Shown: piece by piece, positions 46,507 through 54,899 of the stretch
How positions within the stretch are numbered: the stretch's first letter is position 1
Layout: each line of letters opens with the position of its first letter
NCBI RefSeq assembly: GCF_019550915.1
Contig: NZ_JAHWCI010000001.1
Coordinates: forward strand, 231,119-295,118
Source: Mumia sp. zg.B17
GTDB taxonomy: Bacteria; Actinomycetota; Actinomycetes; Propionibacteriales; Nocardioidaceae
Length of the DNA: 64,000 bases
Reading direction: 5' to 3'
Position numbers and translations under genes: made by a program
The notes under the pieces: model-generated
Seen by the model: only the letters and a program-made list of their open reading frames with translations
What the model was told of the DNA's origin: nothing
Databases searched by the model: none

Positions 46507-47302
46507 GACCCGACTCACCCCCGACGCGCATAGTGGCCGGGCCGCCTTCGTTCCGCGGCTGTCGGGAGGGGACCCCCAGCGCACACACTCAGATGTGATC
46601 ATCAATCGGCCCGCAGGCGCGCTTCATGATATGGCGACAGCGGCCCGCGACATCTCGGCGGCAGAGACGGTCGACGCAGCAGCCGCTCAGTCCGTGCAGT
46701 TCGTCGCCTCCTACATCGACGGATGCGTGGCAGCCGGCATCACGATCGCCTACCTCCACACCTTCGACACCCTCGCCGCCAGCGACTCCCTTGCGCGTCG
46801 CGGTGACGAGCTCCAGGCCGAGCTCGGGCAGGGCCCTTCGCTCGATGCGGTCGTGGACGTCCCCACGATCTATTCGCCCGACCTCGCCACGGATCCGCGC
46901 TGGCCGCTCTGGGGGCCACGTGCGGTCGAGGAGCTCGGGATCCGCAGCATGGTGAGCTATCGGTTGTTCACCAGCGCCGAGACGATCGGTTCGCTGACGC
47001 TGTACGGCAAGACGCTGGATCCCTTCGACGTGGAGGCACGAGAGCTCGGCTACGTCGCGGCCACCCAGATCGCCGTCGTGCTCGCCACCACGCGCAAGGA
47101 GCAAAACTTCCGGTCCGCTCTGGCGGGCCGGGTCGCGATCGGGCAGGCCCAGGGCATCCTCATGGAGCGTTTCGGGCTCGAGGGCTATCAGGCGTTCAAC
47201 GTCCTGCGACGGTCCGCGATGAGCCGTGACGTCCCGCTCCGGGAGGTCGCGGAGGAGCTGATCGAGACGCGTCAGATGCCCCGGGTCGCCGACGAGGACT
47301 GA
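46496..47302 (+). CDS. GAF-ANTAR domain regulator
   Basis: A 268-residue protein: a GAF sensory domain (about 60-195, with ELGQGPSLDAVVDVPTIYSPDL and IRSMVSYRLF) followed by a C-terminal ANTAR RNA-binding domain (AIGQAQGILMERFGLEGYQAF, then MSRDVPLREVAEELIE). ANTAR proteins bind paired RNA hairpins to prevent termination. The first start, GTG at 46496, overlaps araC; an ATG at 46631 would remove 45 poorly conserved residues. The final codons VADED-stop fall in a 26-bp direct repeat that occurs again at 52136, just before menC, marking the edge of an inserted segment. Confidence 0.9.
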   Translation: MLDETRLTPDAHSGRAAFVPRLSGGDPQRTHSDVIINRPAGALHDMATAARDISAAETVDAAAAQSVQFVASYIDGCVAAGITIAYLHTFDTLAASDSLARRGDELQAELGQGPSLDAVVDVPTIYSPDLATDPRWPLWGPRAVEELGIRSMVSYRLFTSAETIGSLTLYGKTLDPFDVEARELGYVAATQIAVVLATTRKEQNFRSALAGRVAIGQAQGILMERFGLEGYQAFNVLRRSAMSRDVPLREVAEELIETRQMPRVADED

Positions 47303-47309
47303 CCGGTCC
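47284..47309. repeat. Left direct repeat (putative att site) at the 3' end of the ANTAR gene
   Basis: 26 bp identical to 52136-52161; with one mismatch the match extends to 32 bp (to 47315). It begins GGTCGCCGACGAGG and includes the ANTAR stop codon TGA (47300-47302). Confidence 0.85.
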
Positions 47310-47315
47310 TCGGTG

Positions 47316-47586
47316 CGGTTCGCTCGTCTCCGCGATCTGGCTTCATGGCGCGTCCGCCAACTCCAACCGCGCGCGGGGGGTGAACGGCGAGCGGATCACC
47401 GACAACACACTCATCTGCGTCGCGATCGACCTTCTCCTCCAGCGCCGCGCCGACCTGTGCGGCAGCACACTGACAGACGCCCGCAATCTCTCGTTCCGAT
47501 CCGTAGGGCCGCACGGGCCCGGCAGTCTTGTGCGAGGGCTCGCCGGGACTTGCTGTGACGTAGCGTCACAGCGGCATGCTGGTGGC
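47316..47586. other. Gene-free stretch between the left repeat and merR
   Basis: About 270 bp with no recognisable gene apart from the operator at 47552-47572. An open frame runs from 47380 into merR but its first 69 codons resemble no merR N-terminus. Confidence 0.6.
47552..47572. promoter_or_regulatory. MerR-type operator: perfect 9-bp arms, 3-bp centre
   Basis: GCTGTGACG-TAG-CGTCACAGC, ending 14 bp before the merR ATG. TTGCTG at 47550-47555 could be the -35. Symmetric operators of this size between promoter elements are typical of MerR regulators, so the site probably controls the merR-ABC genes. Confidence 0.7.
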
Positions 47587-48375
47587 ATGCGGGTGAGAGA
47601 CGCGGCAGACCTGGCCGGAGTGAGCGTGCGGACGGTGCGCCACTACCACGCCTGTGGGCTGGTCCCGGTGCCGCCCACGGTGGGTGGGGTGCGTGACTAT
47701 GGCTTGGAGCATGTAGCGCGGTTGATTCGGGTTCGGTGGCTGGTCGAGTCGGGTCTGAGCCTGGCTCGGATCGCCGATCTTCTGGCTCCCGAGCCCAGCC
47801 ATCCCGGGGCCGGGGTGGGTGACCTGCGTGAGGCATTGGCGACGTTGGATGCGCGGCTGGTGGAACTGGCCGATCGGCGTGAGCGGCTGGCGCGGCTGCT
47901 CGAATCGGTGCTGGCGGGTGGCGCGCTGACACCGCTGCCGAACGTGGTCGCGGACTTCTACGACGACCTCGAGGCACGCGCGCCCGACGCGGGCACCCGA
48001 CGTGCGATCAACGCAGAGCGGGACTTCTTGGAGTTGGCCTACTTCCGCGGCGAGGTGCCGTCGGAGGCGGAGGCACTGTTCGCGGGTACGCCGGAGCTGA
48101 TGCAGGAGGCGATGGCGGCCTTCGCGGAGTCGCTGACTGCAGCGGAGCTCAGCGATGAGGAGGTCGACGCGTTCGCCGCGGCCAACGTCGCGCGGATGAA
48201 GCGGCGGGTGGGCGGCCGGACTCCCGAGATCGTGGCGTCGATCGATCTCGACGTCGTGGCTCGCCTCTATGCGCTGTTCGAGGTGACGAGCGACGAGCGC
48301 GGTCGGCGGATCGGGGCGGCCATGCAGCGCCACCTGACCCGTGAGATCGAGAGCGGGTGGACCAGTGCGGAGTGA
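47587..48375 (+). CDS. MerR family regulator
   Basis: A 262-residue regulator. The winged HTH is at the start: MRVRDAADLAGVSVRTVRHY, then GLVPVPPTVGGVRDYG and LIRVRWLVESGLSLARI. A coiled dimerisation helix follows (about 80-110), then a helical domain of 150 residues with no Cys metal site, so drug- or signal-sensing is likelier than metal-sensing. The ATG at 47587 is chosen as the start of the canonical HTH. Its stop lies just before the ABC ATPase start, and it likely regulates that exporter through the palindrome upstream. Confidence 0.9.
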   Translation: MRVRDAADLAGVSVRTVRHYHACGLVPVPPTVGGVRDYGLEHVARLIRVRWLVESGLSLARIADLLAPEPSHPGAGVGDLREALATLDARLVELADRRERLARLLESVLAGGALTPLPNVVADFYDDLEARAPDAGTRRAINAERDFLELAYFRGEVPSEAEALFAGTPELMQEAMAAFAESLTAAELSDEEVDAFAAANVARMKRRVGGRTPEIVASIDLDVVARLYALFEVTSDERGRRIGAAMQRHLTREIESGWTSAE

Positions 48376-48379
48376 GGTC

Positions 48380-49309
48380 GTGAGCAGTCAAGAGGCCGTC
48401 GTCGTCGAGGGGCTGGTCAAGACGTTCGGCGACTTCCGTGCCCTGGATGGGCTGGACCTTTCGGTGACCGCTGGCGAGGTCCATGGGTTCCTGGGCCCGA
48501 ACGGCGCCGGGAAGAGCACCGCGATCCGGATCCTGCTCGGCCTGTACCGGGGGACCTCGGGGCGGGTCCGCGTGCTGGGGCTGGACCCGGGGGTGGACCC
48601 TGGCGCGGTGTGCCGGCGGACGTCGTATGTGCCCGGTGAGGTGTCGTTGTGGCCCAACCTGACCGGTCAGGAGGTGCTCGACGCGCTCGCCGGGCTCCGC
48701 GGCGCCTACGACGGAGCCGCCGAACGTCGGCTGGTGGAGGCGTTCTCGCTCGATCCCACGCGCCGGGTGCGGACCTACTCCAAGGGCAATCGCCAGAAGG
48801 TGATGTTGGTTGCGGCCTTCGCCGCCCGGACGGACCTGCTTGTGCTCGATGAGCCGACCTCTGGGCTGGACCCGCTGATGGAGGAGGTGTTCGCCGCGTG
48901 TGTGCGGGAGGCCGCCGACGCGGGCCGGACCGTACTGCTGTCCAGCCACATCCTCAGCGAGGTGGAGCACCTGTGCGAGCGGGTCACGATCCTCAAGGAC
49001 GGGCGGCTCGTGGAGACCGGGCGGGTCGAGGAGTTGCGCCACCTCGCCTCCTCGACCATCGGTGCCGTCGTCCCCCTCGGCCTGCGGCACCGGCTCCCAG
49101 GCGAGCTGGCGAGCCGCCTGGATGGAACCGGCGCGACCACCGACGTCGAGGTTTCCTGGACCGGTGATCGGGTCTCGATGCGGGTCGAGGTGAGCGAGGT
49201 CAACGAGGTGCTGCTTGCTCTCGTGACGCTTGGGGCGACCTCGATCACGTGCGAGCCGGCCACGCTGGAAGAGTTGTTCCTGCGCCACTACGCGACGGCC
49301 GCCCGGTGA
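48380..49309 (+). CDS. ABC exporter ATPase (DrrA-like)
   Basis: A 309-residue ATPase. Walker A is FLGPNGAGKSTAIRIL; the signature appears in the divergent form TYSKGNRQKVMLVAAF, where the usual LSGGQ is replaced by YSKGN, a known variant of this exporter class. Walker B is LLVLDEPTSGLDPL and the H-loop is SSHILSEVEHL. The C-terminal 80 residues form a regulatory domain. The GTG at 48380 follows GGAGTGAGG; a GTG at 48365 is also possible. Pairs with the permease that overlaps its stop. Confidence 0.92.
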   Translation: MSSQEAVVVEGLVKTFGDFRALDGLDLSVTAGEVHGFLGPNGAGKSTAIRILLGLYRGTSGRVRVLGLDPGVDPGAVCRRTSYVPGEVSLWPNLTGQEVLDALAGLRGAYDGAAERRLVEAFSLDPTRRVRTYSKGNRQKVMLVAAFAARTDLLVLDEPTSGLDPLMEEVFAACVREAADAGRTVLLSSHILSEVEHLCERVTILKDGRLVETGRVEELRHLASSTIGAVVPLGLRHRLPGELASRLDGTGATTDVEVSWTGDRVSMRVEVSEVNEVLLALVTLGATSITCEPATLEELFLRHYATAAR

Positions 49310-50952
49310 CGGGCACGCTCGCCCAGGACCCGGGGGTACAAGCGCCATCGCGTACGACACGCGGGACACTCCGGGTGGCGTGCCTGCTGTGGCGCCGTCA
49401 CCGCACCTGGACGGTGGCCTGGCTGTTGGTCACTGGCGGCCTCGCCGCGGCCGCCCTGCCCGGCTACGCCTCCACCTACGCCGATGCGGACGCCGCCCGG
49501 GAGGCCCTGGCCCAGGTGCGCCATGACCCAGCCACGCTGTTTCTCTATGGCCAGCTCGGCCAGGCCGGAACCCCGGCCCAGGTGTTCGCCTGGGAGCTGG
49601 GCACGTTCCTGACGATGATCGCCGCGGTCATGGCGATCCTGCTTGCCGTCCGGCTCACCCGAGCCCTCGACGAGGACGGCTCCCTCGAACTGCTGCTGTC
49701 CACCGGCCACCAGCGCCGCGACGTTGCCCGCGCCGCGATGGTCGTGCTCGTCGGGGTCGGCGTCGGGCTCGGGGTGGCATGTTTCGCGGCGACCGCGGCA
49801 TACGCCGGCCGTGTCGACGGGGTGGACGTGGTCGGTGCAGCAGTTCTCGGCCTGGTGGTCGCGCTCACCTTCCTCCTGGTCGGGCTCCTCACAGGGGTGC
49901 TGGCACTACTGCTGCCGACCACGTGGAGCGCCCGGGCCGCGGGTGGGCTGGCGGTGGCGGTGGCGGTGGGGGTGCGTGCGGTCGCCGACGTCGAGCACGC
50001 GCCCGCGCTGCAGTGGGTGGCGCCGATGTCCCTGCGTGCGCTGGCGCAACCCTTCGACGGCGACCGGGTGTTGTCGCTCCTGCCGGCAGCCGTGGAGGCT
50101 GCCGTGCTCGGCTGGCTGCTCCTGCGCTTGGCCACCTCGACCGAGGTGGGTGCCAGCCTCGTCCGGCTCCCGCAGCGCACGGGCGCCCGGCTACCGATCA
50201 CCGACGTCACAGGACTGGTGCGGCGCCTTGACCGCCGTCGGCTCATCTGGTCCGGGCTGCTGATCACGGCCGGCGCCGCGATGTTCACCGGCCTCGGCAG
50301 CGGAGCGATCGCCAACATGCGCAGCGGTCGCATCGACGGCGGGTTCCTGGGCGCCCAGCTCTCCGGGCGCGATCCCGCCGCCGCCTATTTCGCGTTCGAG
50401 GGCACGGTCACTGCCCTGGTGGTGGCCGCGGTCTGCGTCACCGTGGTCGTGCAGGCGGCCGCCGACGAGCGCGCCGGGCTGGCCGAGCACGTGCGGGCTA
50501 CCGGAGCGGCCCACTCAGCCCTGCTGCGGGCCTACGTCGTCGCGGCCTCCGTCGCCTCCCTGGTCACTCTCGCGCTGAGTGGAACGGTCTCCGCGATGGT
50601 CGGTCGCGGGCTCATCGGCGGTCCACATGTGGCCCGCGACGCCTTCAGCCAGTCGATCGAGCAGTGGCCCGCCGTAGCGCTCGTCATCGGTCTCACCGCT
50701 CTCGTCGTCGCCGCAGCACCGCGAGCCGCCTGGTCCGCCTGGCTTCCACTCCTCGCCGGCGGCGGACTCACCCTGCTCGGCAAGCAGCTCCAGGTTCCTC
50801 CACGCGTCATCGACCTCAGCATGTTCGGCCACACCTCGGCGGGTGTCGCCTCCAGCACCCGCCCCACGGCCCAACTCATGCTGCTCGCCCTGGCCACTGT
50901 CGCGCTCACCGGAGCCCTGATCCTCTTGCGGCGGCGGGACCTCGCCGCCTGA
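49306..50952 (+). CDS. ABC exporter permease (polyketide/antibiotic exporter type)
   Basis: A 548-residue membrane protein with about twelve hydrophobic segments in two related halves, as in exporters annotated for polyketide antibiotics. The GTG start overlaps the ATPase stop (GTGA). LLSTGHQRRDVARAA and VRATGAAHSALLRAY are the paired cytoplasmic loops expected to contact the ATPase. With MerR it makes a complete regulated efflux cassette. Substrate unknown. Confidence 0.9.
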   Translation: MTGTLAQDPGVQAPSRTTRGTLRVACLLWRRHRTWTVAWLLVTGGLAAAALPGYASTYADADAAREALAQVRHDPATLFLYGQLGQAGTPAQVFAWELGTFLTMIAAVMAILLAVRLTRALDEDGSLELLLSTGHQRRDVARAAMVVLVGVGVGLGVACFAATAAYAGRVDGVDVVGAAVLGLVVALTFLLVGLLTGVLALLLPTTWSARAAGGLAVAVAVGVRAVADVEHAPALQWVAPMSLRALAQPFDGDRVLSLLPAAVEAAVLGWLLLRLATSTEVGASLVRLPQRTGARLPITDVTGLVRRLDRRRLIWSGLLITAGAAMFTGLGSGAIANMRSGRIDGGFLGAQLSGRDPAAAYFAFEGTVTALVVAAVCVTVVVQAAADERAGLAEHVRATGAAHSALLRAYVVAASVASLVTLALSGTVSAMVGRGLIGGPHVARDAFSQSIEQWPAVALVIGLTALVVAAAPRAAWSAWLPLLAGGGLTLLGKQLQVPPRVIDLSMFGHTSAGVASSTRPTAQLMLLALATVALTGALILLRRRDLAA

Positions 50953-51456
50953 CTGACTGCTCATCCCAGCCCGGTGATCGGCCTCCGGACGGCGAGCTCG
51001 GGCTCACTCCACAGACCTTCTTGCGGACTGTGCACCGGACTCAAGGCCCCGTCTGGCCTGCACAGACGTGGCGATTCAGACGTTGAAGCGGAACGATCAC
51101 GCGGACTATTGGTGGTCGCTGGCCAACGCCGAGAATGGCCGAAAGACACCACCTGACCTGCACAAACGCGTTCGCTCCGCGCGGCGCATAGGCGAAGGGG
51201 CGCGTTCCCTGCTCGCCATACCCCGAGCTTCCTGCCGATGCACCGTTCCCTTCCTCCTCCGCGCGTGCCCTCAGACACCCTGGTGACGCGAGGCCAGCAA
51301 CCGCGTGCAGCCGTCCGGCGCTTCGGTGAGTCCTCGTTGGAGATGATCATGGCCGAGCGGGCCGACGTCTAACAGGCTGTGACCCTATTGCGCGGACGGC
51401 GTCGGGACACATCTACCAAGCGGCGTCAACGCTCACCTGGGCTAAAACCTTGTGGC
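50953..51456. other. 504-bp stretch without a recognisable gene, locally lower GC
   Basis: Contains only short open frames. One, ending at 51372, reads VTRGQQPRAAVRRFGESSLE then MIMAERADV-stop and looks like the C-terminal end of a lost gene, but I cannot name it. The part around 51070-51130 is visibly richer in A and T than the neighbours. CTGCACAGACG and CTGCACAAACG occur 102 bp apart. Probably decayed DNA inside the inserted segment. Confidence 0.5.
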
Positions 51457-51903
51457 TTACCGCCGCCGAATCGAAATGCCACGGCCTGGGTGCCAGGACT
51501 GAATCTCCAACCCGCCGTTGGCGAGATGGGTGAAGACGACCTCGCTGATATCGAGGCGGAATCGGTGCCCCGAACCGCCCGACTCCAGGTCGTTCACCTC
51601 CACGGCGGTTCCGGCGAGCTTGGCCTCTCCTGTCCACCGTGAGTGATCCTCCTCGGGCGGGTCCACCGAGGGCGAGTGGAGGGCGAACCGCCCGTCTCGC
51701 CGGAGGTCGAGAGCCTTGACCGCGTTCGGCATGCTGCCCAGCCAGACGTTGCCGTCGCTGAACTCGACCTCGGTGCCGCTGATCCGCGGCGAGCCGTCCT
51801 TGCGGAGTGTGGCCAGGGTGCAGTGTTTGCGGATGTCGAAGCACCGCCGGACCGCCTCGACAAGCTCCGGCGCCTCGGCGGCGAAGCTCTCCCATGTCGT
51901 CAT
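51457..51903 (-). CDS. Pyridoxamine 5'-phosphate oxidase-fold protein
   Basis: A 148-residue split-barrel flavin-binding protein. KHCTLATLRKDGSPRISGTEVEF and DGNVWLGSMPNAVKALDLRRDGR are typical of the PPOX family, which binds FMN, F420 or heme. It is too short and too divergent to be PdxH. It is the only minus-strand gene in the inserted segment and faces the permease gene across the 504-bp empty stretch. Cofactor and substrate unknown. Confidence 0.88.
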   Translation of the reverse strand: MTTWESFAAEAPELVEAVRRCFDIRKHCTLATLRKDGSPRISGTEVEFSDGNVWLGSMPNAVKALDLRRDGRFALHSPSVDPPEEDHSRWTGEAKLAGTAVEVNDLESGGSGHRFRLDISEVVFTHLANGGLEIQSWHPGRGISIRRR

Positions 51904-52135
51904 GGTCGTGAATCACGCTCCCCTCTGCTGAGCACGAGAGTAAATGAATGAATCACGCGGGGTACGGCCGTCCCCGGACCCAGAATCGAAACAAGCCGGC
52001 CCAAGAGGACCTCCTGACCGTGACCGACGAGGCCCGCGGCGCGGTCGACCAGACCGAGCATGCAAGTCGCGTCGCAGCAAGGGTGTCTCGCAGGCGATCC
52101 CGTCGTCGTAGAGGTTGGCTACCAGTAGTACGGCC
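51904..52135. other. Gene-free stretch between the PPOX gene and the right repeat
   Basis: No convincing gene. It contains the PPOX upstream region and an open frame on the plus strand (51948-52154) that ends in the duplicated VADED-stop codons. A transient minus-strand reading (AVLLVANLYDDGIACETP) could be a gene remnant but is unassigned. Confidence 0.5.
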
Positions 52136-52161
52136 GGTCGCCGACGAGGACTGACCGGTCC
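52136..52161. repeat. Right direct repeat (putative att site) before menC
   Basis: Identical over 26 bp to 47284-47309, and to 52167 with one mismatch. It re-creates the ANTAR stop codons out of context, 28 bp before menC. Confidence 0.85.
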
Positions 52162-52177
52162 CCGGTGGGTCACCCGA

Positions 52178-52183
52178 TACCGT
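52178..52183 (+). promoter_or_regulatory. -10 box TACCGT of menC
   Basis: Ends 6 nt before the GTG at 52190; it lies outside the inserted segment, so menC kept its promoter. Confidence 0.5.
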
Positions 52184-52189
52184 GGCGAC

Positions 52190-53158
52190 GTGAGTGACCC
52201 CGACCTGGCCTGGATCCCGTACTCGACGCCGATGCGCACCCGCTTCCGTGGGATCACCGTGCGGGAGGGCATGCTCGTCCGCGGGCCGGCGGGCTGGGCA
52301 GAGCTCAGCCCCTTCTGGGACTACGACGCCGTGGTCTCCCACGCCTGGTACACCGCCGCCCTGGCGAGTGCGACCCGGCCCTGGCCCGCGGCGGTGCGCG
52401 ACGTCGTCCCCGTCAACTGCACGGTCCCCGCACTGAGTCCCGAAGCGGCGCAGGTGTTGGTCCGCGCGGGACACGGCTGCCGTACGGCGAAGGTCAAGGT
52501 GGCCGAGCCCGGTCAGACGCTGGCCGACGACGAGGCGCGGGTGGCCGCGGTCCGCGACGCGCTCGGCCCCGGCGGCGCGGTGCGCGTCGACGCCAACGGT
52601 GCGTGGTCCCTCGACGACGCGGTCGAGGCCCTGGCGGTGCTCGACCGGGCCGCCGGCGGGCTGGAGTACGCCGAGCAGCCCTGCCGCACGGTCGAGGAGC
52701 TGGCGGCCCTCCGCCGGCGCACGCACGTGCCGATCGCCGCCGACGAGTCGATCCGTCGTGCCGACGACCCCTATCGCGTGGCCCAGCTCGAGGCGGCCGA
52801 CATCGCTGTCCTCAAGGTGCAGCCTCTCGGCGGTGTCGAGGCCTGCCTGGAGATCGCCGAGCGGATCGGCCTGCCCGTCGTCGTCTCCAGCGCGCTCGAG
52901 ACCTCGATCGGCATCGCGGCCGGGGTGGCGCTCGCCGCGGCGCTCCCCGAGCTGCCGTACGCCTGCGGTCTGGGCACGGTGACCCTGCTCGAGCACGACG
53001 TGGTCGCCGACCCGCTCGTCCCGCGCGGCGGTGTCCTTCCCGTGGTCCGCCCGGAGCCGTCGGCGGAGTTCCTGGCGGTGGAGCCCGATCCCGACCTCGC
53101 GGTCCGGTGGGCCCAACGCCTGGAGCAGATCCGTATCCTCCCGGAGGGCGTCCGATGA
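52190..53158 (+). CDS. menC: o-Succinylbenzoate synthase
   Basis: Dehydrates SHCHC to o-succinylbenzoate in menaquinone synthesis. The 322-residue enolase-superfamily protein has TAKVKVAE (the catalytic Lys pair), VRVDANGAWS (first metal Asp), EYAEQPC (Glu), IAADESIRR (Asp-Glu) and VLKVQPLGG (Lys). The GTG start is supported by the -10 box upstream. Its stop overlaps the menD ATG. Length and neighbours fit the compact actinobacterial MenC. Confidence 0.95.
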   Translation: MSDPDLAWIPYSTPMRTRFRGITVREGMLVRGPAGWAELSPFWDYDAVVSHAWYTAALASATRPWPAAVRDVVPVNCTVPALSPEAAQVLVRAGHGCRTAKVKVAEPGQTLADDEARVAAVRDALGPGGAVRVDANGAWSLDDAVEALAVLDRAAGGLEYAEQPCRTVEELAALRRRTHVPIAADESIRRADDPYRVAQLEAADIAVLKVQPLGGVEACLEIAERIGLPVVVSSALETSIGIAAGVALAAALPELPYACGLGTVTLLEHDVVADPLVPRGGVLPVVRPEPSAEFLAVEPDPDLAVRWAQRLEQIRILPEGVR

Positions 53159-54846
53159 ATCCGTCCACCGCGCTGGGGCGCGTCCTCGTCGACGAGCTCG
53201 CCCGGTCCGGGGTCCGTGACGTCGTCCTCTCGCCGGGCTCCCGATCGGCGGCCCTGGCCCTCGCTCTGCACGCCGCCGACGCTCGCGGCGAGCTGCGGCT
53301 GCACGTACGGATCGACGAGCGGAGCGCGGGCTTCCTCGCGCTCGGCCTCGCCAAGGGGTCGCACCGCCCCGTCGTCGTGGTGACGACGTCCGGCACCGCG
53401 GCCGCCAACCTGCACCCTGCCGTCCTGGAGGCGGCGCACGCCCGCGTGCCGCTGATCGCGATGACGGCCGACCGCCCCGCGGAGCTGCGGGGTACGGAGG
53501 CGAACCAGACCACCGACCAGGTGAAGCTCTTCGGTGACGCGGTGCGGGCGTACGTCGAGGTCGCCGCGCCGGACGTCGTGCCGGACAGCGCCGCGCCGTG
53601 GCGGGCGGCGGTGTCCCGGGTCGTCGCTGCGGCGGTCGGGCGTACGGGGGAGGGGCCGATGGCACGGCCCGCCGGCGGCCCGGTGCACGTGAACGTCGCG
53701 TTCCGCGAGCCGCTGCTCCCGGACCCCGACGACGTCGCCACGAGTCTGCCGCAGGCCCTCGCCGGGCGACCGGGCGGAGCTCCGTGGCGTGCGCCGATGA
53801 TGGAGTCGCCGCCGCTGCCGGGCGTGCTGCCGCTCGGCCCGCGCACGGTCGTGGTGGCGGGAGACGACGCCGGACCACCGGCGCGCCTCCTCGCGGAGGA
53901 GGCCGGCTGGCCGCTCTTCGCCGAGCCGTCCTCGGGAGCGCGGACGGGCACGCACCCCATCGCGACCTACCGCCTTCTCCTGGGCCTGCCCGAGCTGGCC
54001 GAGCGGATCGAGCGCGTCGTCGTGCTCGGCCGGCCGACGCTGTCGCGTCCGATCACCCGGCTGCTGTCGCGACCGGACGTGGAGGTGGTCGTCGTGGGGG
54101 CTTCGCCGTTCCCCGACCCCGGCAACCGGGTCGCTGCGGCGTACCCCGCCGTGCGGGTCGACGGGAGCGACGACCCCGGGTGGCTGGAGGAGTGGCGCCG
54201 CGCGGACGTGGCGACGCTGACGGCGGTCGAGAAGGTCGTGCTGGACGGCGGTGAGCTCAACCCGTGGCAGGTCGCGCGTACGGTCTCGGGGGCGGTCAAG
54301 CCGGGCGACCTGCTGGTCGTCGGCTCCTCCAACCCGATCCGCGACCTCGACCTCATGGCTCTGCCGTACCCGGTCGGGGAGCGTCGGATGGTGATGGCCA
54401 ACCGGGGTCTCGCCGGCATCGACGGCGTCGTCTCGACCGCGATCGGTGCCGCACTCGGTCGTCGGCCGTCGCACGCGCTGGCCTACATGGGGGACCTCAC
54501 GTTCCTCCACGACAGCAACGGCCTCGTGATCGGCCCCGACGAGCCGAGGCCCGACCTCACCATCGTGGTCGCCTCCGACGACGGCGGCAGCATCTTCTCG
54601 ACGCTGGAGCAGGGCGGCGCGCCGTACGCCTCCGCGTTCGAGCGGGTCTTCGGGACGCCGACCCGCGTCGACATCGGGACGCTCTGCCAGGCGATGGGCG
54701 TGGATCACCGCCTCGTGACCACGTCCGACGAGCTCGAGGCGGCCCTCGACGGACCCGCCGGCATCCAGGTCGTGGAGGCCCGGGTCGGGCGCGCCGACCG
54801 CCGGGAGGCGGACCAACAGCTCCGCTCGGCAGCACGGTTGCATTAA
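53155..54846 (+). CDS. menD: SEPHCHC synthase MenD
   Basis: Thiamine-diphosphate enzyme that joins isochorismate and 2-oxoglutarate, the first menaquinone-specific carboligation. The 563-residue product begins with SGVRDVVLSPGSRSAALALAL, has IDERSAGFLALGLAKGS (catalytic Glu), VVTTSGTAAANLHPAVLEA and ELRGTEANQTTDQ. The C-terminal ThDP motif includes YMGDLTFLHDSNGL. Translationally coupled to menC. menF, menB and menH are not in this window. Confidence 0.96.
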   Translation: MNPSTALGRVLVDELARSGVRDVVLSPGSRSAALALALHAADARGELRLHVRIDERSAGFLALGLAKGSHRPVVVVTTSGTAAANLHPAVLEAAHARVPLIAMTADRPAELRGTEANQTTDQVKLFGDAVRAYVEVAAPDVVPDSAAPWRAAVSRVVAAAVGRTGEGPMARPAGGPVHVNVAFREPLLPDPDDVATSLPQALAGRPGGAPWRAPMMESPPLPGVLPLGPRTVVVAGDDAGPPARLLAEEAGWPLFAEPSSGARTGTHPIATYRLLLGLPELAERIERVVVLGRPTLSRPITRLLSRPDVEVVVVGASPFPDPGNRVAAAYPAVRVDGSDDPGWLEEWRRADVATLTAVEKVVLDGGELNPWQVARTVSGAVKPGDLLVVGSSNPIRDLDLMALPYPVGERRMVMANRGLAGIDGVVSTAIGAALGRRPSHALAYMGDLTFLHDSNGLVIGPDEPRPDLTIVVASDDGGSIFSTLEQGGAPYASAFERVFGTPTRVDIGTLCQAMGVDHRLVTTSDELEAALDGPAGIQVVEARVGRADRREADQQLRSAARLH

Positions 54847-54865
54847 TACATCGCCGATGTAACAT
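54838..54865 (+). promoter_or_regulatory. Promoter with internal palindrome before the diiron oxygenase
   Basis: TTGCAT (54838-54843) and TAACAT (54860-54865) are 16 bp apart. Between and over them is TACATCG-C-CGATGTA (54847-54861), a perfect 7-bp inverted repeat placed to block RNA polymerase. Candidate operator for an unlinked TetR-type repressor. Confidence 0.65.
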
Positions 54866-54899
54866 GAGGTCCGTCACATCAACCGGACCTGGAGGCACC

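Larger units (their letters stand above)
47284..52161. mobile_element. Putative 4.9-kb integrated segment bounded by direct repeats
   Basis: Both edges carry the same 26 bp, which include the last codons of the ANTAR gene. The simplest reading is insertion into that 3' end with duplication of the target, as integrases do at att sites. The cargo is merR, an ABC ATPase, its permease and a PPOX protein, plus about 1 kb without recognisable genes. No integrase, transposase or inverted ends are visible, so the element would be immobile now. Removing it would place menC 47 bp after the ANTAR stop. Confidence 0.6.

Noticed and set aside
47380..47586. N-terminal extension of MerR starting at 47380
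   Set aside because: The canonical MerR HTH starts at the ATG at 47587, and the extension would contain the operator palindrome.
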